64,000 bases of DNA from Massilia endophytica (GCF_021165955.1 NZ_CP088952.1:2852001-2916000); one strand, 5' to 3'; counted from the stretch's first letter, positions 10,165-18,812 are shown. Made by a program: numbers and translations. Notes: generated by a model not told the origin, from the letters alone.

Positions 10165-11334
10165 CTACTGGCCGCTCAGCGCCCGCATTTCGGCGTAGAG
10201 ATTGGACTTTCCTTCGAAGCCGATACCCGTCAGTTCCGGCATGGTGATGTAGCCCTGCTCCACGCGCACGCCGTCCGGGAAGCCGCCGAAAGGCTGGAAC
10301 AGGTCGGGATAGCTCTCGTTGCCGCCCAGGCCAAGCCCCGCCGCGATATTCAGCGACATCTGGTGGCCGCCATGGGGAATGCAGCGGCTGCGCGACCAGC
10401 CGTGTTCATGCAGCATGTCCAGGGTGCGCAGGTACTCGACCAGGCCGTAGCTCAGCGCGCAGTCGAATTGCAGCCAGTCCCGGTCGGGCCGCATGCCGCC
10501 GTAGCGGATCAGGTTGCGCGCGTCCTGCATCGAGAACAGGTTTTCGCCCGTGGCCATTGGCTTGCTGTAGTAGCTGCGCAGCGTGGCCTGGAGCTCGAAG
10601 TCCAGCGGATCGCCGGCCTCCTCGTACCAGAACAGGTCGTACCGGGACAGGGCCTTGGCATAGGCAATGGCGGTATCGAGGTCGAAGCGGCCATTGGCAT
10701 CCACCGCCAGCTTCTGTCCGTCCTGAAGCACGCTCAGGATGGAGTCGATGCGGCGCAGGTCCTCGTCCAGCGATGCGCCGCCGATCTTCTTCTTCACCAC
10801 CGTGTAGCCGCGGTCGATATAGCTGCGCATCTCGTCCTTCAGTGCGTCGTGGCTCTGCCCCGGATAGTAGTAGCCGCCCGCCGCGTAGACGAAGACCTTG
10901 GGGTCCGGCTTGCCGCTGCCATAGCGCTCGGCCAGCAGGTGGAACAGCGGCTTGTCCGCGATCTTGGCGGTGGCGTCCCAGATCGCCATGTCGATGGTGC
11001 CGATGGCCACGGAGCGTTCGCCATGGCCGCCCGGCTTCTCGTTCTTGTACATGCAGTCCCAGATCTTGTGCGGGTCGAGGTTGCTGCCGTCCTCGTTCAC
11101 AAGCGTGGACGGATCTGCTTCAAGGATGCGGGGAATGAAGCGTTCGCGCATCAGCATGCCCTGGCCGTAGCGGCCGTTGGAATTGAAACCATAGCCCACA
11201 ACCGGCTTGCCGTTCCGGATCACGTCCGTGATCACGGCGACGAGGCTCAGCGTCATTTTGCTGAAGTCGATATAGGCATTGCGGATGGGGGAGCTGATGG
11301 GGATGGTCTTCTCGCGGATTTCAACGATGCGCAT
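10165..11334 (-). CDS. tarD: D(-)-tartrate dehydratase, enolase superfamily
   Basis: This 389-residue protein closely follows the Bradyrhizobium D-tartrate dehydratase over its whole length, including the blocks SSPIRNAYIDF, GYGFNSNGRYGQG, NEKPGGHGERSVA and RCIPHGGHQMSLNIAAG. The expected residues are present: Lys181 and Lys183 in the KxK motif, metal ligands Asp212, Glu238 and Glu264, and catalytic His321. The reaction is dehydration of D-tartrate to oxaloacetate. A LysR gene is divergent. I see no tartrate transporter in the window. Confidence 0.9.
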   Translation of the reverse strand: MRIVEIREKTIPISSPIRNAYIDFSKMTLSLVAVITDVIRNGKPVVGYGFNSNGRYGQGMLMRERFIPRILEADPSTLVNEDGSNLDPHKIWDCMYKNEKPGGHGERSVAIGTIDMAIWDATAKIADKPLFHLLAERYGSGKPDPKVFVYAAGGYYYPGQSHDALKDEMRSYIDRGYTVVKKKIGGASLDEDLRRIDSILSVLQDGQKLAVDANGRFDLDTAIAYAKALSRYDLFWYEEAGDPLDFELQATLRSYYSKPMATGENLFSMQDARNLIRYGGMRPDRDWLQFDCALSYGLVEYLRTLDMLHEHGWSRSRCIPHGGHQMSLNIAAGLGLGGNESYPDLFQPFGGFPDGVRVEQGYITMPELTGIGFEGKSNLYAEMRALSGQ

Positions 11335-11426
11335 GGCGTTCTCCTGTAGCGGTATTCGATGAACGAAGCATATCCTTGTTGCCGACAGCTATAATTCATC
11401 CATATTCACAATATTATTCAGTTAAA
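11335..11426. promoter_or_regulatory. tarD / LysR divergent control region with phased ATTCA repeats
   Basis: The 92 bases between the two divergent genes are AT-rich at the LysR side. ATTCA occurs at 11394-11398, 11404-11408 and 11416-11420, spaced 10 and 12 bases, on one face of the helix. This is the likely binding region of the LysR protein, but no full consensus promoter can be fixed by eye. Confidence 0.4.
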
Positions 11427-12308
11427 GTGAAAAGCGATCTGGAATTCTTCGTGCTGCTGGCGAAGCTGGGCAGCCTGTCCGCTGCAGCCCGTGAGCTGGG
11501 CATCACGCCGCCGGCCGCCACGCGCCGCCTCATGACCATGGAACAGCGCCTCGGCGTGCGCCTGGCCAACCGCAGCACGCGGCGCGTGAGCCTGACCAGC
11601 GAGGGCGAACTGTATCTGGTGCAGGCCACTCAGATCCTGGCGGATATCCAGGCCATGGAAGAATCCGTGCGCAGCAGCCGCGCGGCGCCAAAGGGCCTGC
11701 TGCGCGTGAACGCCACGCTGGGCTTCGGCCGCACCACCATCGCGCCGCTGGTATCACGCTTCGCCCGCCGCTACCCTGAGGTCGAAGTGCAGCTCCAGTT
11801 GACGGACCGCGCCATCAACCTGGTGGAGGAAGCCTTCGACCTCGGCATCCGCTTCGGCGAGCTGCCGGACACGCGGCTGACGGCGCGCCGCATCATGTCC
11901 AACCGGCGATTCCTGTGCGCCGCGCCTTCCTATCTCAAGAAGCACGGCACGCCTGCATCGCCTGCCGAACTGGCGCAGCACGACTGCATCCTGCACCGCC
12001 AGAATGACGACGCCTACATGAGCTGGAAACTGAGCAAGGGCCGCAAGACGGAAACCGTGAAGGTGCGCGGCAAGCTGTCGAGCAACGACGGCGATGTGGT
12101 GCTGGGCTGGGCGCTGGACGGCCACGGCATCCTCCCGCGCTCCGAATGGGATGCGGCGAAATACCTCGAGAGCGGGCGGCTGCAGGTGGTGCTGCCGGAC
12201 TACGCCCTGCCCTCCGCCGACCTGTATGCCTACTATCCCAGCCGCCAGCACCAGCCGGCCAAACTGCGCGCCTTCATCGACTTCCTGGCGGGCGAGCTCG
12301 CGGCCTGA
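11427..12308 (+). CDS. LysR family transcriptional regulator, probable tarD activator
   Basis: This 293-residue protein starts at the GTG at 11427, which gives the usual LysR N-terminus (V-K-S-D-L-E-F-F-V-L-L-A). An upstream TTG would add 17 residues that do not look conserved. The helix-turn-helix reads SLSAAARELGITPPAATRRL, and the effector domain starts near residue 90. It is divergent from tarD, and such pairs are usually regulator and target, so D-tartrate is a plausible co-inducer. The stop abuts the convergent VOC gene stop without a gap. Confidence 0.88.
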   Translation: MKSDLEFFVLLAKLGSLSAAARELGITPPAATRRLMTMEQRLGVRLANRSTRRVSLTSEGELYLVQATQILADIQAMEESVRSSRAAPKGLLRVNATLGFGRTTIAPLVSRFARRYPEVEVQLQLTDRAINLVEEAFDLGIRFGELPDTRLTARRIMSNRRFLCAAPSYLKKHGTPASPAELAQHDCILHRQNDDAYMSWKLSKGRKTETVKVRGKLSSNDGDVVLGWALDGHGILPRSEWDAAKYLESGRLQVVLPDYALPSADLYAYYPSRQHQPAKLRAFIDFLAGELAA

Positions 12309-12698
12309 CTACATGCCGACATCGCCATAGGGCCCGGCGACCACCACCACATAACCCTCGGGATCGCGCAGCCAGATTTCCCTGTGCTGGGCATTGCTGT
12401 TTTCCTTGGGCCCTTCCAGGACGGTGGCCCCGGCGGCCGCAATGCGGTCCACGGCCTCGTCGAAATCCTCGGTATAGAACCACAGCAGCGCGCCGTTCCC
12501 GTAAGGCCGCTTTTCGGGATCGCCCAGATGGGGATGATGGTGGGCGCCCCAGCGGTGCAGCTGGAGTACCATGAGGTCGCCCCACAGCAGCTGTTCGTAT
12601 TCCTTGCCCCCATGGCGGCTGCGCAGGCCCAGCACGGACTGATACCAGCGGCTCGATGCTTCCACATCGCTCACGGCAATCAAAGGTTGCGCTTGCAT
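12309..12698 (-). CDS. VOC family protein (glyoxalase/bleomycin-resistance fold)
   Basis: This 129-residue single-domain protein has the paired beta-alpha-beta-beta-beta modules of the vicinal oxygen chelate family. The first module is PLIAVSDVEASSRWYQSVLGL. The second includes EDFDEAVDRIAAAGATVLEGP and ends with EIWLRDPEGYVVVVAGP, whose Glu is a usual metal ligand position. A His-rich loop (RWGAHHHPHLGD) is unusual and could add metal ligands. Substrate unknown. Confidence 0.85.
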   Translation of the reverse strand: MQAQPLIAVSDVEASSRWYQSVLGLRSRHGGKEYEQLLWGDLMVLQLHRWGAHHHPHLGDPEKRPYGNGALLWFYTEDFDEAVDRIAAAGATVLEGPKENSNAQHREIWLRDPEGYVVVVAGPYGDVGM

Positions 12699-12740
12699 GA
12701 TCCCTCCTTCGGCTCGTCGGAGGAACAGGATACACCCGCC

Positions 12741-13139
12741 TCACTCGCCACGGCGCAGCGGTAGCCACTGCACAATGGCCCAGATCAATTCCGGCGCCAG
12801 AAAACACCACAGCAAGGGAGCCCCGGTCTGCCACAAGGCCCAGGCCATCCACAAGGAGAACAGCATGCGCCCGGCGCCGTCGAAGCGGCCGAAGCGCGGC
12901 TGGGGATCGGCAATGCGCAGCACGGCCCACACCAGCACAATACTGCCGAGCAGGCAGGCGAACAGCACGTGGAATGGATCGAAGAGTGGCAGCGGCGAGC
13001 CGCCCAGCGCCACATTCATGCCCGAGAGATGATCGCGCGCCAGGGCGAAGGTCCAGGGCGTTGCGAAGGGCGCTGTCACCAGCAGGTCGTAGATTGCACT
13101 GCCGCGCACGAAGCGCCGGAAAACTGCGGAAGAAACCAT
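12741..13139 (-). CDS. Small integral membrane protein, probable MerR target
   Basis: This 132-residue protein has three or four hydrophobic segments (about 18-35, 50-72, 88-105 and 108-125) and no domain I recognise. The start at 13139 (Met-Val-Ser-Ser) is preferred over the upstream in-frame one because the longer form would include the promoter. A MerR-type promoter with an overlong spacer lies directly upstream on this strand, facing a divergent MerR gene. The protein is therefore probably induced by the MerR ligand, perhaps as part of a stress or detoxification response. Confidence 0.7.
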   Translation of the reverse strand: MVSSAVFRRFVRGSAIYDLLVTAPFATPWTFALARDHLSGMNVALGGSPLPLFDPFHVLFACLLGSIVLVWAVLRIADPQPRFGRFDGAGRMLFSLWMAWALWQTGAPLLWCFLAPELIWAIVQWLPLRRGE

Positions 13140-13167
13140 GGCTGCTCCATCAGGTTGAGATGGGCGG

Positions 13168-13199
13168 ATGCTAAAGCCTGGAGTACACTCCATGGTCAA
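13168..13199 (-). promoter_or_regulatory. MerR-type promoter with overlong spacer and central dyad
   Basis: Read on the minus strand: -35 TTGACC (13199-13194), then a 19-base spacer holding the dyad TGGAGTGTACTCCA (13192-13179), then -10 TTAGCA (13174-13169). With TAGCAT as the -10 the spacer is 20. MerR-family activators act on promoters with 19-20 bp spacers by untwisting a dyad between -35 and -10, which is exactly this arrangement. The transcript leads into the small membrane protein gene. Confidence 0.8.
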
Positions 13200-13219
13200 G
13201 CATTTTTTGAGGAGAGAGC

Positions 13220-13579
13220 ATGCGCATCGGCGACCTGGCCGCGGCCAGCGGCATCAGCCGCGATACCCTGCGCTTCTACGAGAAGCGCGGCCTGCTGCGC
13301 GCGCGGCGCGGCGCGAACGGCTACCGCGACTATCCCGAGGAAGCGGTGGACTGGCTGCGCTACCTGCGCACCGCCCAGTCGCTCGGCTTCACGCTCAGCG
13401 AGATCGAAGCGGACCTGCCCCTGCTCTCCGGCGGCGGCAGCACGGCCGCCGCCCTGCGCGCGGCGCTGGCTGCGAAGCTGGAGGAGATCGACCGGCGCAT
13501 CTCCGGGCTGCAGGCGCTGCGCGGGGAGCTGTCCCTGCGGCTGGGCGAAGACATGGCGGCCTGTCCCCTGCGCCCCTGA
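13220..13579 (+). CDS. MerR family transcriptional regulator
   Basis: This 119-residue protein has the MerR winged helix at the N-terminus (MRIGDLAAASGISRDTLRFYE is helix-turn-helix and wing 1; ANGYRDYPEEAVDWLRYL continues) and a dimerisation coiled coil at about 78-108. The tail contains a single cysteine (AACPLRP), too little for a typical metal site, so the effector is unclear. GAGGAGAG is the ribosome-binding site. It is divergent from the membrane protein whose promoter has MerR geometry. Confidence 0.92.
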   Translation: MRIGDLAAASGISRDTLRFYEKRGLLRARRGANGYRDYPEEAVDWLRYLRTAQSLGFTLSEIEADLPLLSGGGSTAAALRAALAAKLEEIDRRISGLQALRGELSLRLGEDMAACPLRP

Positions 13580-13605
13580 GCTGCCTGCGGTGCCATACTG
13601 GGCGC

Positions 13606-14325
13606 ATGGTGACGGCCCGCTTCCGCCTGTACGAAGAACTCAGGGACTTCCTGCCGCGCGAGCGGCGGGATACGGCGTTCGACGCGCCCTGTGCCCGGAA
13701 CGCCACCGTGAAGCACATGCTGGAAGCGCTGGGCGCGCCGCATACCGAAATCGGCCCGGTGCGCCGTAACGGCCGGGCGGCTTCGCTGGACGATCTGCTG
13801 GCCGATGGCGACCTGGTGGAAGCCTGGCCTCTCGCTCCGGCGCCGCCGCCGCACTCGCCGCCCCGCTTCGTCGCCGACGCGCATCTCGGCGGGCTGGCGC
13901 GCTTCCTGCGCATGGCCGGTTTCGACACCCTGTACGAAAACGGCTTCGCGGACGACGCCATTGAAACCATCGCCAGCATCGAGCACCGCATCGTGCTGAC
14001 GCGCGACCGCGAGCTGCTGAAGCGGAGCGGCGTGCTGCGCGGCTGCTATGTGAGGGCGCTGAAGCCGGAACCGCAGCTGCGCGAGGTCTTCCTCCGCTAC
14101 AGCCTTGCCCCGGCGGTGCGCCCCTTCTCGCTCTGCCTGAACTGCAATACGCCGCTGCGCCCTATCGATAAGGCCGCCATCGCAGACCGCCTCCCGCCCT
14201 CGGTGCGCGCCAGCCACGAGCACTTCCAGCATTGCCCCAGCTGCGGCGGCGTGTTCTGGCAAGGCTCGCACTGGCGCCGGATGCGCGCCCTCATCGCGTC
14301 CATCGCTCCCGGTGCGACGACGTAA
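13606..14325 (+). CDS. Mut7-C RNase-like protein with N-terminal ubiquitin-like domain
   Basis: The protein is 239 residues, starting at the ATG 26 bases after the MerR gene. Residues 1-75 match the Mut7-C ubiquitin-like domain (RFRLYEELRDFLP start). From about 88 comes the Mut7-C PIN-like RNase fold (FVADAHLGGLARFLRMAGFDT, then ILTRDREL-type acidic positions), ending in a zinc ribbon with two Cys pairs (CLNC and CPSC). The fold predicts an RNA-processing or toxin-like nuclease, but bacterial members are little studied. It may be co-transcribed with merR. Confidence 0.88.
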   Translation: MVTARFRLYEELRDFLPRERRDTAFDAPCARNATVKHMLEALGAPHTEIGPVRRNGRAASLDDLLADGDLVEAWPLAPAPPPHSPPRFVADAHLGGLARFLRMAGFDTLYENGFADDAIETIASIEHRIVLTRDRELLKRSGVLRGCYVRALKPEPQLREVFLRYSLAPAVRPFSLCLNCNTPLRPIDKAAIADRLPPSVRASHEHFQHCPSCGGVFWQGSHWRRMRALIASIAPGATT

Positions 14326-14389
14326 AGTCTCCAAATCCCGCTGAAAAACAGTTAATATTGCCGTCTGGCATCTTTTTAGCGAGGTAAGC

Positions 14390-15250
14390 GTGCTGGTTAT
14401 TTTCGGATTCATCGTGGTCATGGCCTCGGTGCTGGGCGGTTTTGCCCTTCAGGGCGGCCATCTCGCGGCCCTGTTCCAGCCCACCGAACTGCTGATCATC
14501 GGCGGAGCGGCGCTGGGCGCCTTCTTCGTGGCCAACGACGGCAAGGCGATCAGGGCCACGCTCAACTCCATCCCCACCCTGTTCCAGACCTCGCGCTACA
14601 CCAAGGGCATGTACATGGACCTCATGTCCCTGATGTTCGAGCTGCTGACCAAGGTGCGCAAGGAAGGTCTGATGTCGGTGGAAGGCGATGTGGACGATCC
14701 GTACGACAGCCCGATCTTCACCCGCTACCCGCGCATCATGGAAGACGGCCATATCCTCGAATTCATCACCGACTACCTGCGCCTCATGATCTCGGGGAAC
14801 ATGGACGCCTTCCAGATCGAGAACCTGATGGACAACGAGATCGAAACCCACCACGAGGATGCCGAGCTGCCCGTCAACACCATCCAGTCGATGGCGGAAG
14901 CCATGCCGGCCTTCGGCATCGTGGCGGCGGTGGTGGGCGTGGTGCACACCATGGCCTCGGTGGGCCTGCCTCCCTCGGAGCTGGGCGTGCTGATCGCCGG
15001 AGCGCTGGTGGGCACCTTCATCGGCATCCTGCTGTCCTATGGCTTCGTGGGTCCGCTGGCCCAGCTGCTGCGCCGCAAGCACATGGAACAGGCCAAGATG
15101 TACCAGTGCGTCAAGGTGACGCTGCTGGCGAGCCTGAACGGCTATGCGCCCGCCCTCTCCGTGGAGTTCGGCCGCAAGGTGATCTCGGCCACCGAGCGGC
15201 CCTCGTTCCTGGAACTGGACAAGCAGGTGCGCACCGTGAAGGTCAAGTAA
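14390..15250 (+). CDS. motA: Flagellar motor stator protein MotA (no adjacent motB)
   Basis: This 286-residue protein has four membrane helices (two at 1-50, two at about 172-225). The residues that define MotA function in E. coli are conserved at the same numbers: Arg90 and Glu98 in the rotor-contacting cytoplasmic loop, Pro173 and Pro222 in the channel helices. It forms the proton-driven stator with MotB. The GTG start at 14390 follows GAGGTAA. Unusually, the next gene is dapC and no motB is present here. Confidence 0.92.
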   Translation: MLVIFGFIVVMASVLGGFALQGGHLAALFQPTELLIIGGAALGAFFVANDGKAIRATLNSIPTLFQTSRYTKGMYMDLMSLMFELLTKVRKEGLMSVEGDVDDPYDSPIFTRYPRIMEDGHILEFITDYLRLMISGNMDAFQIENLMDNEIETHHEDAELPVNTIQSMAEAMPAFGIVAAVVGVVHTMASVGLPPSELGVLIAGALVGTFIGILLSYGFVGPLAQLLRRKHMEQAKMYQCVKVTLLASLNGYAPALSVEFGRKVISATERPSFLELDKQVRTVKVK

Positions 15251-15325
15251 GCCCGGCGCGGCTTCACGTTATAATGGGCGGCTATATATCCATGCCTTAT
15301 CCGAATTGCCCGACTGGTCCGCAAC

Positions 15326-16543
15326 GTGAATCCTCTTCTCGACAAGCTGCAACCGTATCCGTTCGAAAAGCTGCGCCAGCTCTTCGCCGCCGTCAAGCCC
15401 AATCCCGAGTACCGCGCCATCAGCCTTGGTATCGGTGAACCGAAACATCCCACGCCTGCCTTCATCCAGCAGGCGCTGACCGAAAACCTCGCCGGTTTGG
15501 CGAACTATCCGCTCACCGCAGGAAGCGACGCGCTGCGCGGCGCCATCGCCGCCTGGCTGGAGCGCCGCTACGACCTGCCTGCGCTGGACACGGCCACCCA
15601 GGTGCTGCCCGTGAACGGCTCGCGCGAGGCGCTCTTCGCGCTCGCCCAGGCGGTGATCGATCCGAAGGCAGGCGCGCTGGTGGTGTGCCCGAATCCCTTC
15701 TATCAGATCTACGAAGGCGCGGCCTATCTGGCGGGCGCGGAGCCTTACTTCGTGAACTCCGACCCGGCCCGCAACTTCGCGCCCGACTTCGACACCGTGC
15801 CGGAAGAGGTCTGGAAACGCGTCCAGCTGCTGTACATCTGCTCGCCCGGCAATCCCACCGGGGCCGTGCTGACGCTGACGGACTGGGAGCACCTGTTCGC
15901 CCTGTCCGAGCGCTACAACTTCATCATCGCGGCGGACGAGTGCTATTCCGAAATCTATCACGGCGATGAACCGCCCATGGGCGCCATGCAGGCCGCCCAC
16001 ATCCTGGGCCTCGCAGGCGTGGAACGCCCGTATGCCCGCCTGGTGATGTTCTCCAGCCTCTCCAAGCGCTCCAATGTGCCGGGCATGCGCTCCGGCTTCG
16101 TTGCAGGCGATGCGGACGTCCTGAAAAAATTCCTGCTGTACCGCACCTATCACGGCGGGGCCATGAGCCCTCCCGTGCAGGCTGCGTCCATCGCGGCCTG
16201 GAACGACGAAACCCATGTCGAGGCCAACCGCGAACAGTACCGCGCCAAGTTCGACGCCATCACCCCGCTGCTGCAGGAAGTGATGGATGTCGCCCTGCCC
16301 GACGCCGGCTTCTACCTGTGGGCCGACGTGAGCCGCACCGGCCTGTCGGACACCGAATTCGCGCAGCGCCTCTACGCCAGCCACAGCGTGACCGTGCTGC
16401 CCGGCAGCTACCTGGCGCGCGAAGCGCATGGCGTCAACCCTGGCCGCAACCGCATCCGCATGGCGCTCGTCGCCGAAACGGCGGAAGGCCTGGAAGCTGC
16501 GCAGCGCATCGTCCAATTCTGCAAAACCCTGACCACTCAATAA
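15326..16543 (+). CDS. dapC: Succinyldiaminopimelate transaminase
   Basis: This 405-residue class I aminotransferase shows the NPTG block around Asn176 and the PLP-binding Lys247 in SLSKRSNVPGMRSGF. The flavour (NPLLDKLQPYPFEKL start) is that of betaproteobacterial DapC, which makes N-succinyl-L,L-diaminopimelate from the keto acid using glutamate. The GTG start sits in AACGTGAATCC. It is followed by dapD after four bases, so the two lysine-pathway steps are co-translated. A TATAAT sequence lies about 55 bases upstream. Confidence 0.93.
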   Translation: MNPLLDKLQPYPFEKLRQLFAAVKPNPEYRAISLGIGEPKHPTPAFIQQALTENLAGLANYPLTAGSDALRGAIAAWLERRYDLPALDTATQVLPVNGSREALFALAQAVIDPKAGALVVCPNPFYQIYEGAAYLAGAEPYFVNSDPARNFAPDFDTVPEEVWKRVQLLYICSPGNPTGAVLTLTDWEHLFALSERYNFIIAADECYSEIYHGDEPPMGAMQAAHILGLAGVERPYARLVMFSSLSKRSNVPGMRSGFVAGDADVLKKFLLYRTYHGGAMSPPVQAASIAAWNDETHVEANREQYRAKFDAITPLLQEVMDVALPDAGFYLWADVSRTGLSDTEFAQRLYASHSVTVLPGSYLAREAHGVNPGRNRIRMALVAETAEGLEAAQRIVQFCKTLTTQ

Positions 16544-16547
16544 GATC

Positions 16548-17375
16548 ATGACTCAACAACTTCAGCAAATCATCGACCAGGCCTGGGACAACCGCGCCGA
16601 GATCAATCCTTCCAACGGCAGCGCCGAGCTGCGCGACGCCGTGTCGCACGTGCTGGCCGCGCTGGACAACGGCAGCCTGCGCGTGGCGCAGAAGGATTCG
16701 GGCGCCTGGGTGGTGAACCAGTGGGTCAAGAAGGCCGTGCTGCTGTCCTTCCGCCTGGAGAACAACGTGGTGCTGCCGTCGGACGGCACCATGCAGTTCT
16801 ACGACAAGGTGCCAACCAAGTTCGCCAACTACACGGCCGACGATTTCGCCAAGGGCGGCTTCCGCGTGGTGCCGCCAGCCGTGGCGCGCCGCGGCTCCTT
16901 CATCGGCAAGAACGTGGTGCTGATGCCTTCCTACGTCAACATCGGCGCCTACGTCGATGAAGGCGCCATGGTGGACACCTGGGCCACCGTGGGCTCCTGC
17001 GCGCAGATCGGCAAGAACGTGCACCTGTCCGGCGGCGTGGGCATCGGGGGCGTGCTGGAGCCGATGCAGGCCAATCCGACCATCATCGAAGACAACTGCT
17101 TCATCGGCGCCCGCTCCGAGATCGTGGAAGGCGTGATCGTGGAAGAGAACTCGGTGATCTCGATGGGCGTCTACATCGGCCAGTCCACCAAGATTTACGA
17201 CCGCTCGACCGGCGAGGTAAGCTACGGCCGCGTGCCTTCCGGTTCCGTAGTGGTGTCGGGCTCCCTGCCTTCCGACGACGGCAAGTACAGCCTGTACTGC
17301 GCCGTGATCGTCAAGCGCGTGGACGCGCAGACCCGCGCCAAGACCGGCATCAACGAACTGCTGCGCGGCGTATAA
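16548..17375 (+). CDS. dapD: 2,3,4,5-tetrahydropyridine-2,6-dicarboxylate N-succinyltransferase
   Basis: This 275-residue protein has the usual DapD length. An N-terminal helical domain is followed by left-handed beta-helix hexapeptide repeats from about 105 (RRGSFIGKNVVLMPSYVN, IGAYVDEGAMVDTWATVGSC) and the conserved GVLEPMQANPTIIEDNCFIGARSE segment. It transfers succinyl from succinyl-CoA in diaminopimelate and lysine synthesis. It directly follows dapC. Confidence 0.96.
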   Translation: MTQQLQQIIDQAWDNRAEINPSNGSAELRDAVSHVLAALDNGSLRVAQKDSGAWVVNQWVKKAVLLSFRLENNVVLPSDGTMQFYDKVPTKFANYTADDFAKGGFRVVPPAVARRGSFIGKNVVLMPSYVNIGAYVDEGAMVDTWATVGSCAQIGKNVHLSGGVGIGGVLEPMQANPTIIEDNCFIGARSEIVEGVIVEENSVISMGVYIGQSTKIYDRSTGEVSYGRVPSGSVVVSGSLPSDDGKYSLYCAVIVKRVDAQTRAKTGINELLRGV

Positions 17376-17404
17376 CAAAACCGTTTTGACCTGAGGAGGC
17401 CGAT

Positions 17405-18547
17405 ATGGCGATGGACCGCTTGTTCCAGCTGATGAAGGAAAAAAGTGCATCGGATATGTTCTTTGCGGTGAACTCGCCGGTCCACATCAAGATCAACGGC
17501 AACCTCGTTCCCGTGAACCAGCAGAAGCTGGAGAACGAGAACATCCTGCAGCTGCTGGGCGAAATCTGCACGCGCGAGCAGCTGCAGGAGCTGGAATCGA
17601 CCAATGAACTGAACACCGGTTTTTCGGTGCCGGGAACGGGACGGTTCCGTCTTTCCGCCTTCCGCCAGCGCGGCAGCATCTCCTGCGTGTTCCGCTTTGT
17701 GCCCGCGAACATTCCGGCGCTGGGCGAACTGGGGCTGCCGGAAGTGCTGGCGGACCTCATCATGGAAAAGCGCGGCCTGCTGCTGCTGGTGGGCTCCACC
17801 GGTTCCGGCAAGTCCACCACCATCGCGGCCATGCTGGACCACCGCAACGAGCAGAAGACGGGGCATATCCTCACGCTGGAAGACCCCATCGAGTACCTGT
17901 TCCAGAACAAGAAGTCCATCGTGAACCAGCGCGAGATCGGCGCGGACGCAAAGGACTTCTACACGGCCCTGCGCAACTCCATGCGCCAGGCGCCGGACTG
18001 CATCCTGATCGGCGAGATCCGCGACAAGGAAACCATGGCTGCGGCGCTGGCCTATGCCCAGTCGGGCCACCTGGTGCTGGCCACCCTGCACGCCAACAAC
18101 AGCTACAACGCGCTGAACCGCATCATCAGCTTCTACCCCATCGAGAACCGGGCGGCGCTGCTGCAGGATCTCTCGTCCACCGTGAAGGCGATTGTGTCCC
18201 AGCGCCTGATCCGCTCTTCGGACGGCGGCAAGCGCACACCTGCGGTGGAAGTGCTGGTCAACACGCGCCTGATCGGCGAGATGATCGAGAAAGGCGAGAT
18301 CGGCGAAATCAAGGAAGCACTGGAAAAGAGCCTGTCGCCGGGTTCGCAGTCCTTCGAGCAGGCCCTGTTCCGCCTCTTCAAGGAAGGGAGGATCACCCAG
18401 GAAGAAGCGCTCGCCAACGCGGACTCCGCCACCAACCTCCTCTGGCTCCTCAACAACGCCACCGACGCCAAACCCGCCGAAGGCGAAAAGGAAGCCAAGC
18501 CCGCCGCCGCCGAAACCTCCTTCACCGAGTTCACCCTCAACACCTGA
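17405..18547 (+). CDS. pilU: Type IV pilus retraction ATPase PilU/PilT family
   Basis: This 380-residue cytoplasmic ATPase has an N-terminal PAS-like domain, Walker A GSTGSGKST at 130-138, Asp boxes near 160, Walker B ILIGEIRD at 200-207 and a His box near 222-229. The length and the C-terminal ITQEEALANADSATNLLWLL favour PilU over PilT. PilU works with PilT to power pilus retraction in twitching. The C-terminal tail is Ala/Lys/Glu-rich. It follows dapD by 29 bases with GAGGAGG as ribosome-binding site. Confidence 0.9.
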   Translation: MAMDRLFQLMKEKSASDMFFAVNSPVHIKINGNLVPVNQQKLENENILQLLGEICTREQLQELESTNELNTGFSVPGTGRFRLSAFRQRGSISCVFRFVPANIPALGELGLPEVLADLIMEKRGLLLLVGSTGSGKSTTIAAMLDHRNEQKTGHILTLEDPIEYLFQNKKSIVNQREIGADAKDFYTALRNSMRQAPDCILIGEIRDKETMAAALAYAQSGHLVLATLHANNSYNALNRIISFYPIENRAALLQDLSSTVKAIVSQRLIRSSDGGKRTPAVEVLVNTRLIGEMIEKGEIGEIKEALEKSLSPGSQSFEQALFRLFKEGRITQEEALANADSATNLLWLLNNATDAKPAEGEKEAKPAAAETSFTEFTLNT

Positions 18548-18620
18548 GCGCCCGCAAGGATACCGACGACGGTAACGCCTTCAACAACTGATTGGCGAGC
18601 TATCCGAACTCCCGGAAGGA

Positions 18621-18812
18621 TTGGCGCAACTGCCAAACGAAATCCGGTATAAACTGAAGGCGCTTGAGCGCTCGGTGCCAGTTCGGCCGTGGTCCTCCTG
18701 GACCATCAAAGGGCGCACCATGCTTGAACTTCGCAAGCAGATTGCAGCCGAGAATATTCCTGCAATAAAGGAGGTGCTGAAGGACTGGCGTTCCTTTACG
18801 GAGGATTTATGA
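18621..18812 (+). CDS. Small hypothetical protein, start uncertain, possibly 5-prime truncated
   Basis: The frame ends at 18812 and is open back to 18576. The only conventional starts are TTG 18621 (63 residues) and GTG 18675. The sequence just upstream of the TTG (IGELSELPEGLAQ) still looks like coding sequence, so the gene may have lost its true start. No domain is recognised. It is coupled by an ATGA overlap to the next gene, and the pair is less GC-rich than its neighbours. Confidence 0.45.
   Translation: MAQLPNEIRYKLKALERSVPVRPWSSWTIKGRTMLELRKQIAAENIPAIKEVLKDWRSFTEDL

Noticed and set aside
14323..14389. A sigma-28-like flagellar promoter upstream of motA (TAAAGTCT start)
   Set aside because: The -35-like part is good, but the nearest GCTGAAAA is about two bases too close and matches the -10 poorly.
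15267..15325. TATAAT upstream of dapC as a defined promoter
   Set aside because: The hexamer is good but no -35 is found at 16-18 bases. It is mentioned in the dapC entry only.
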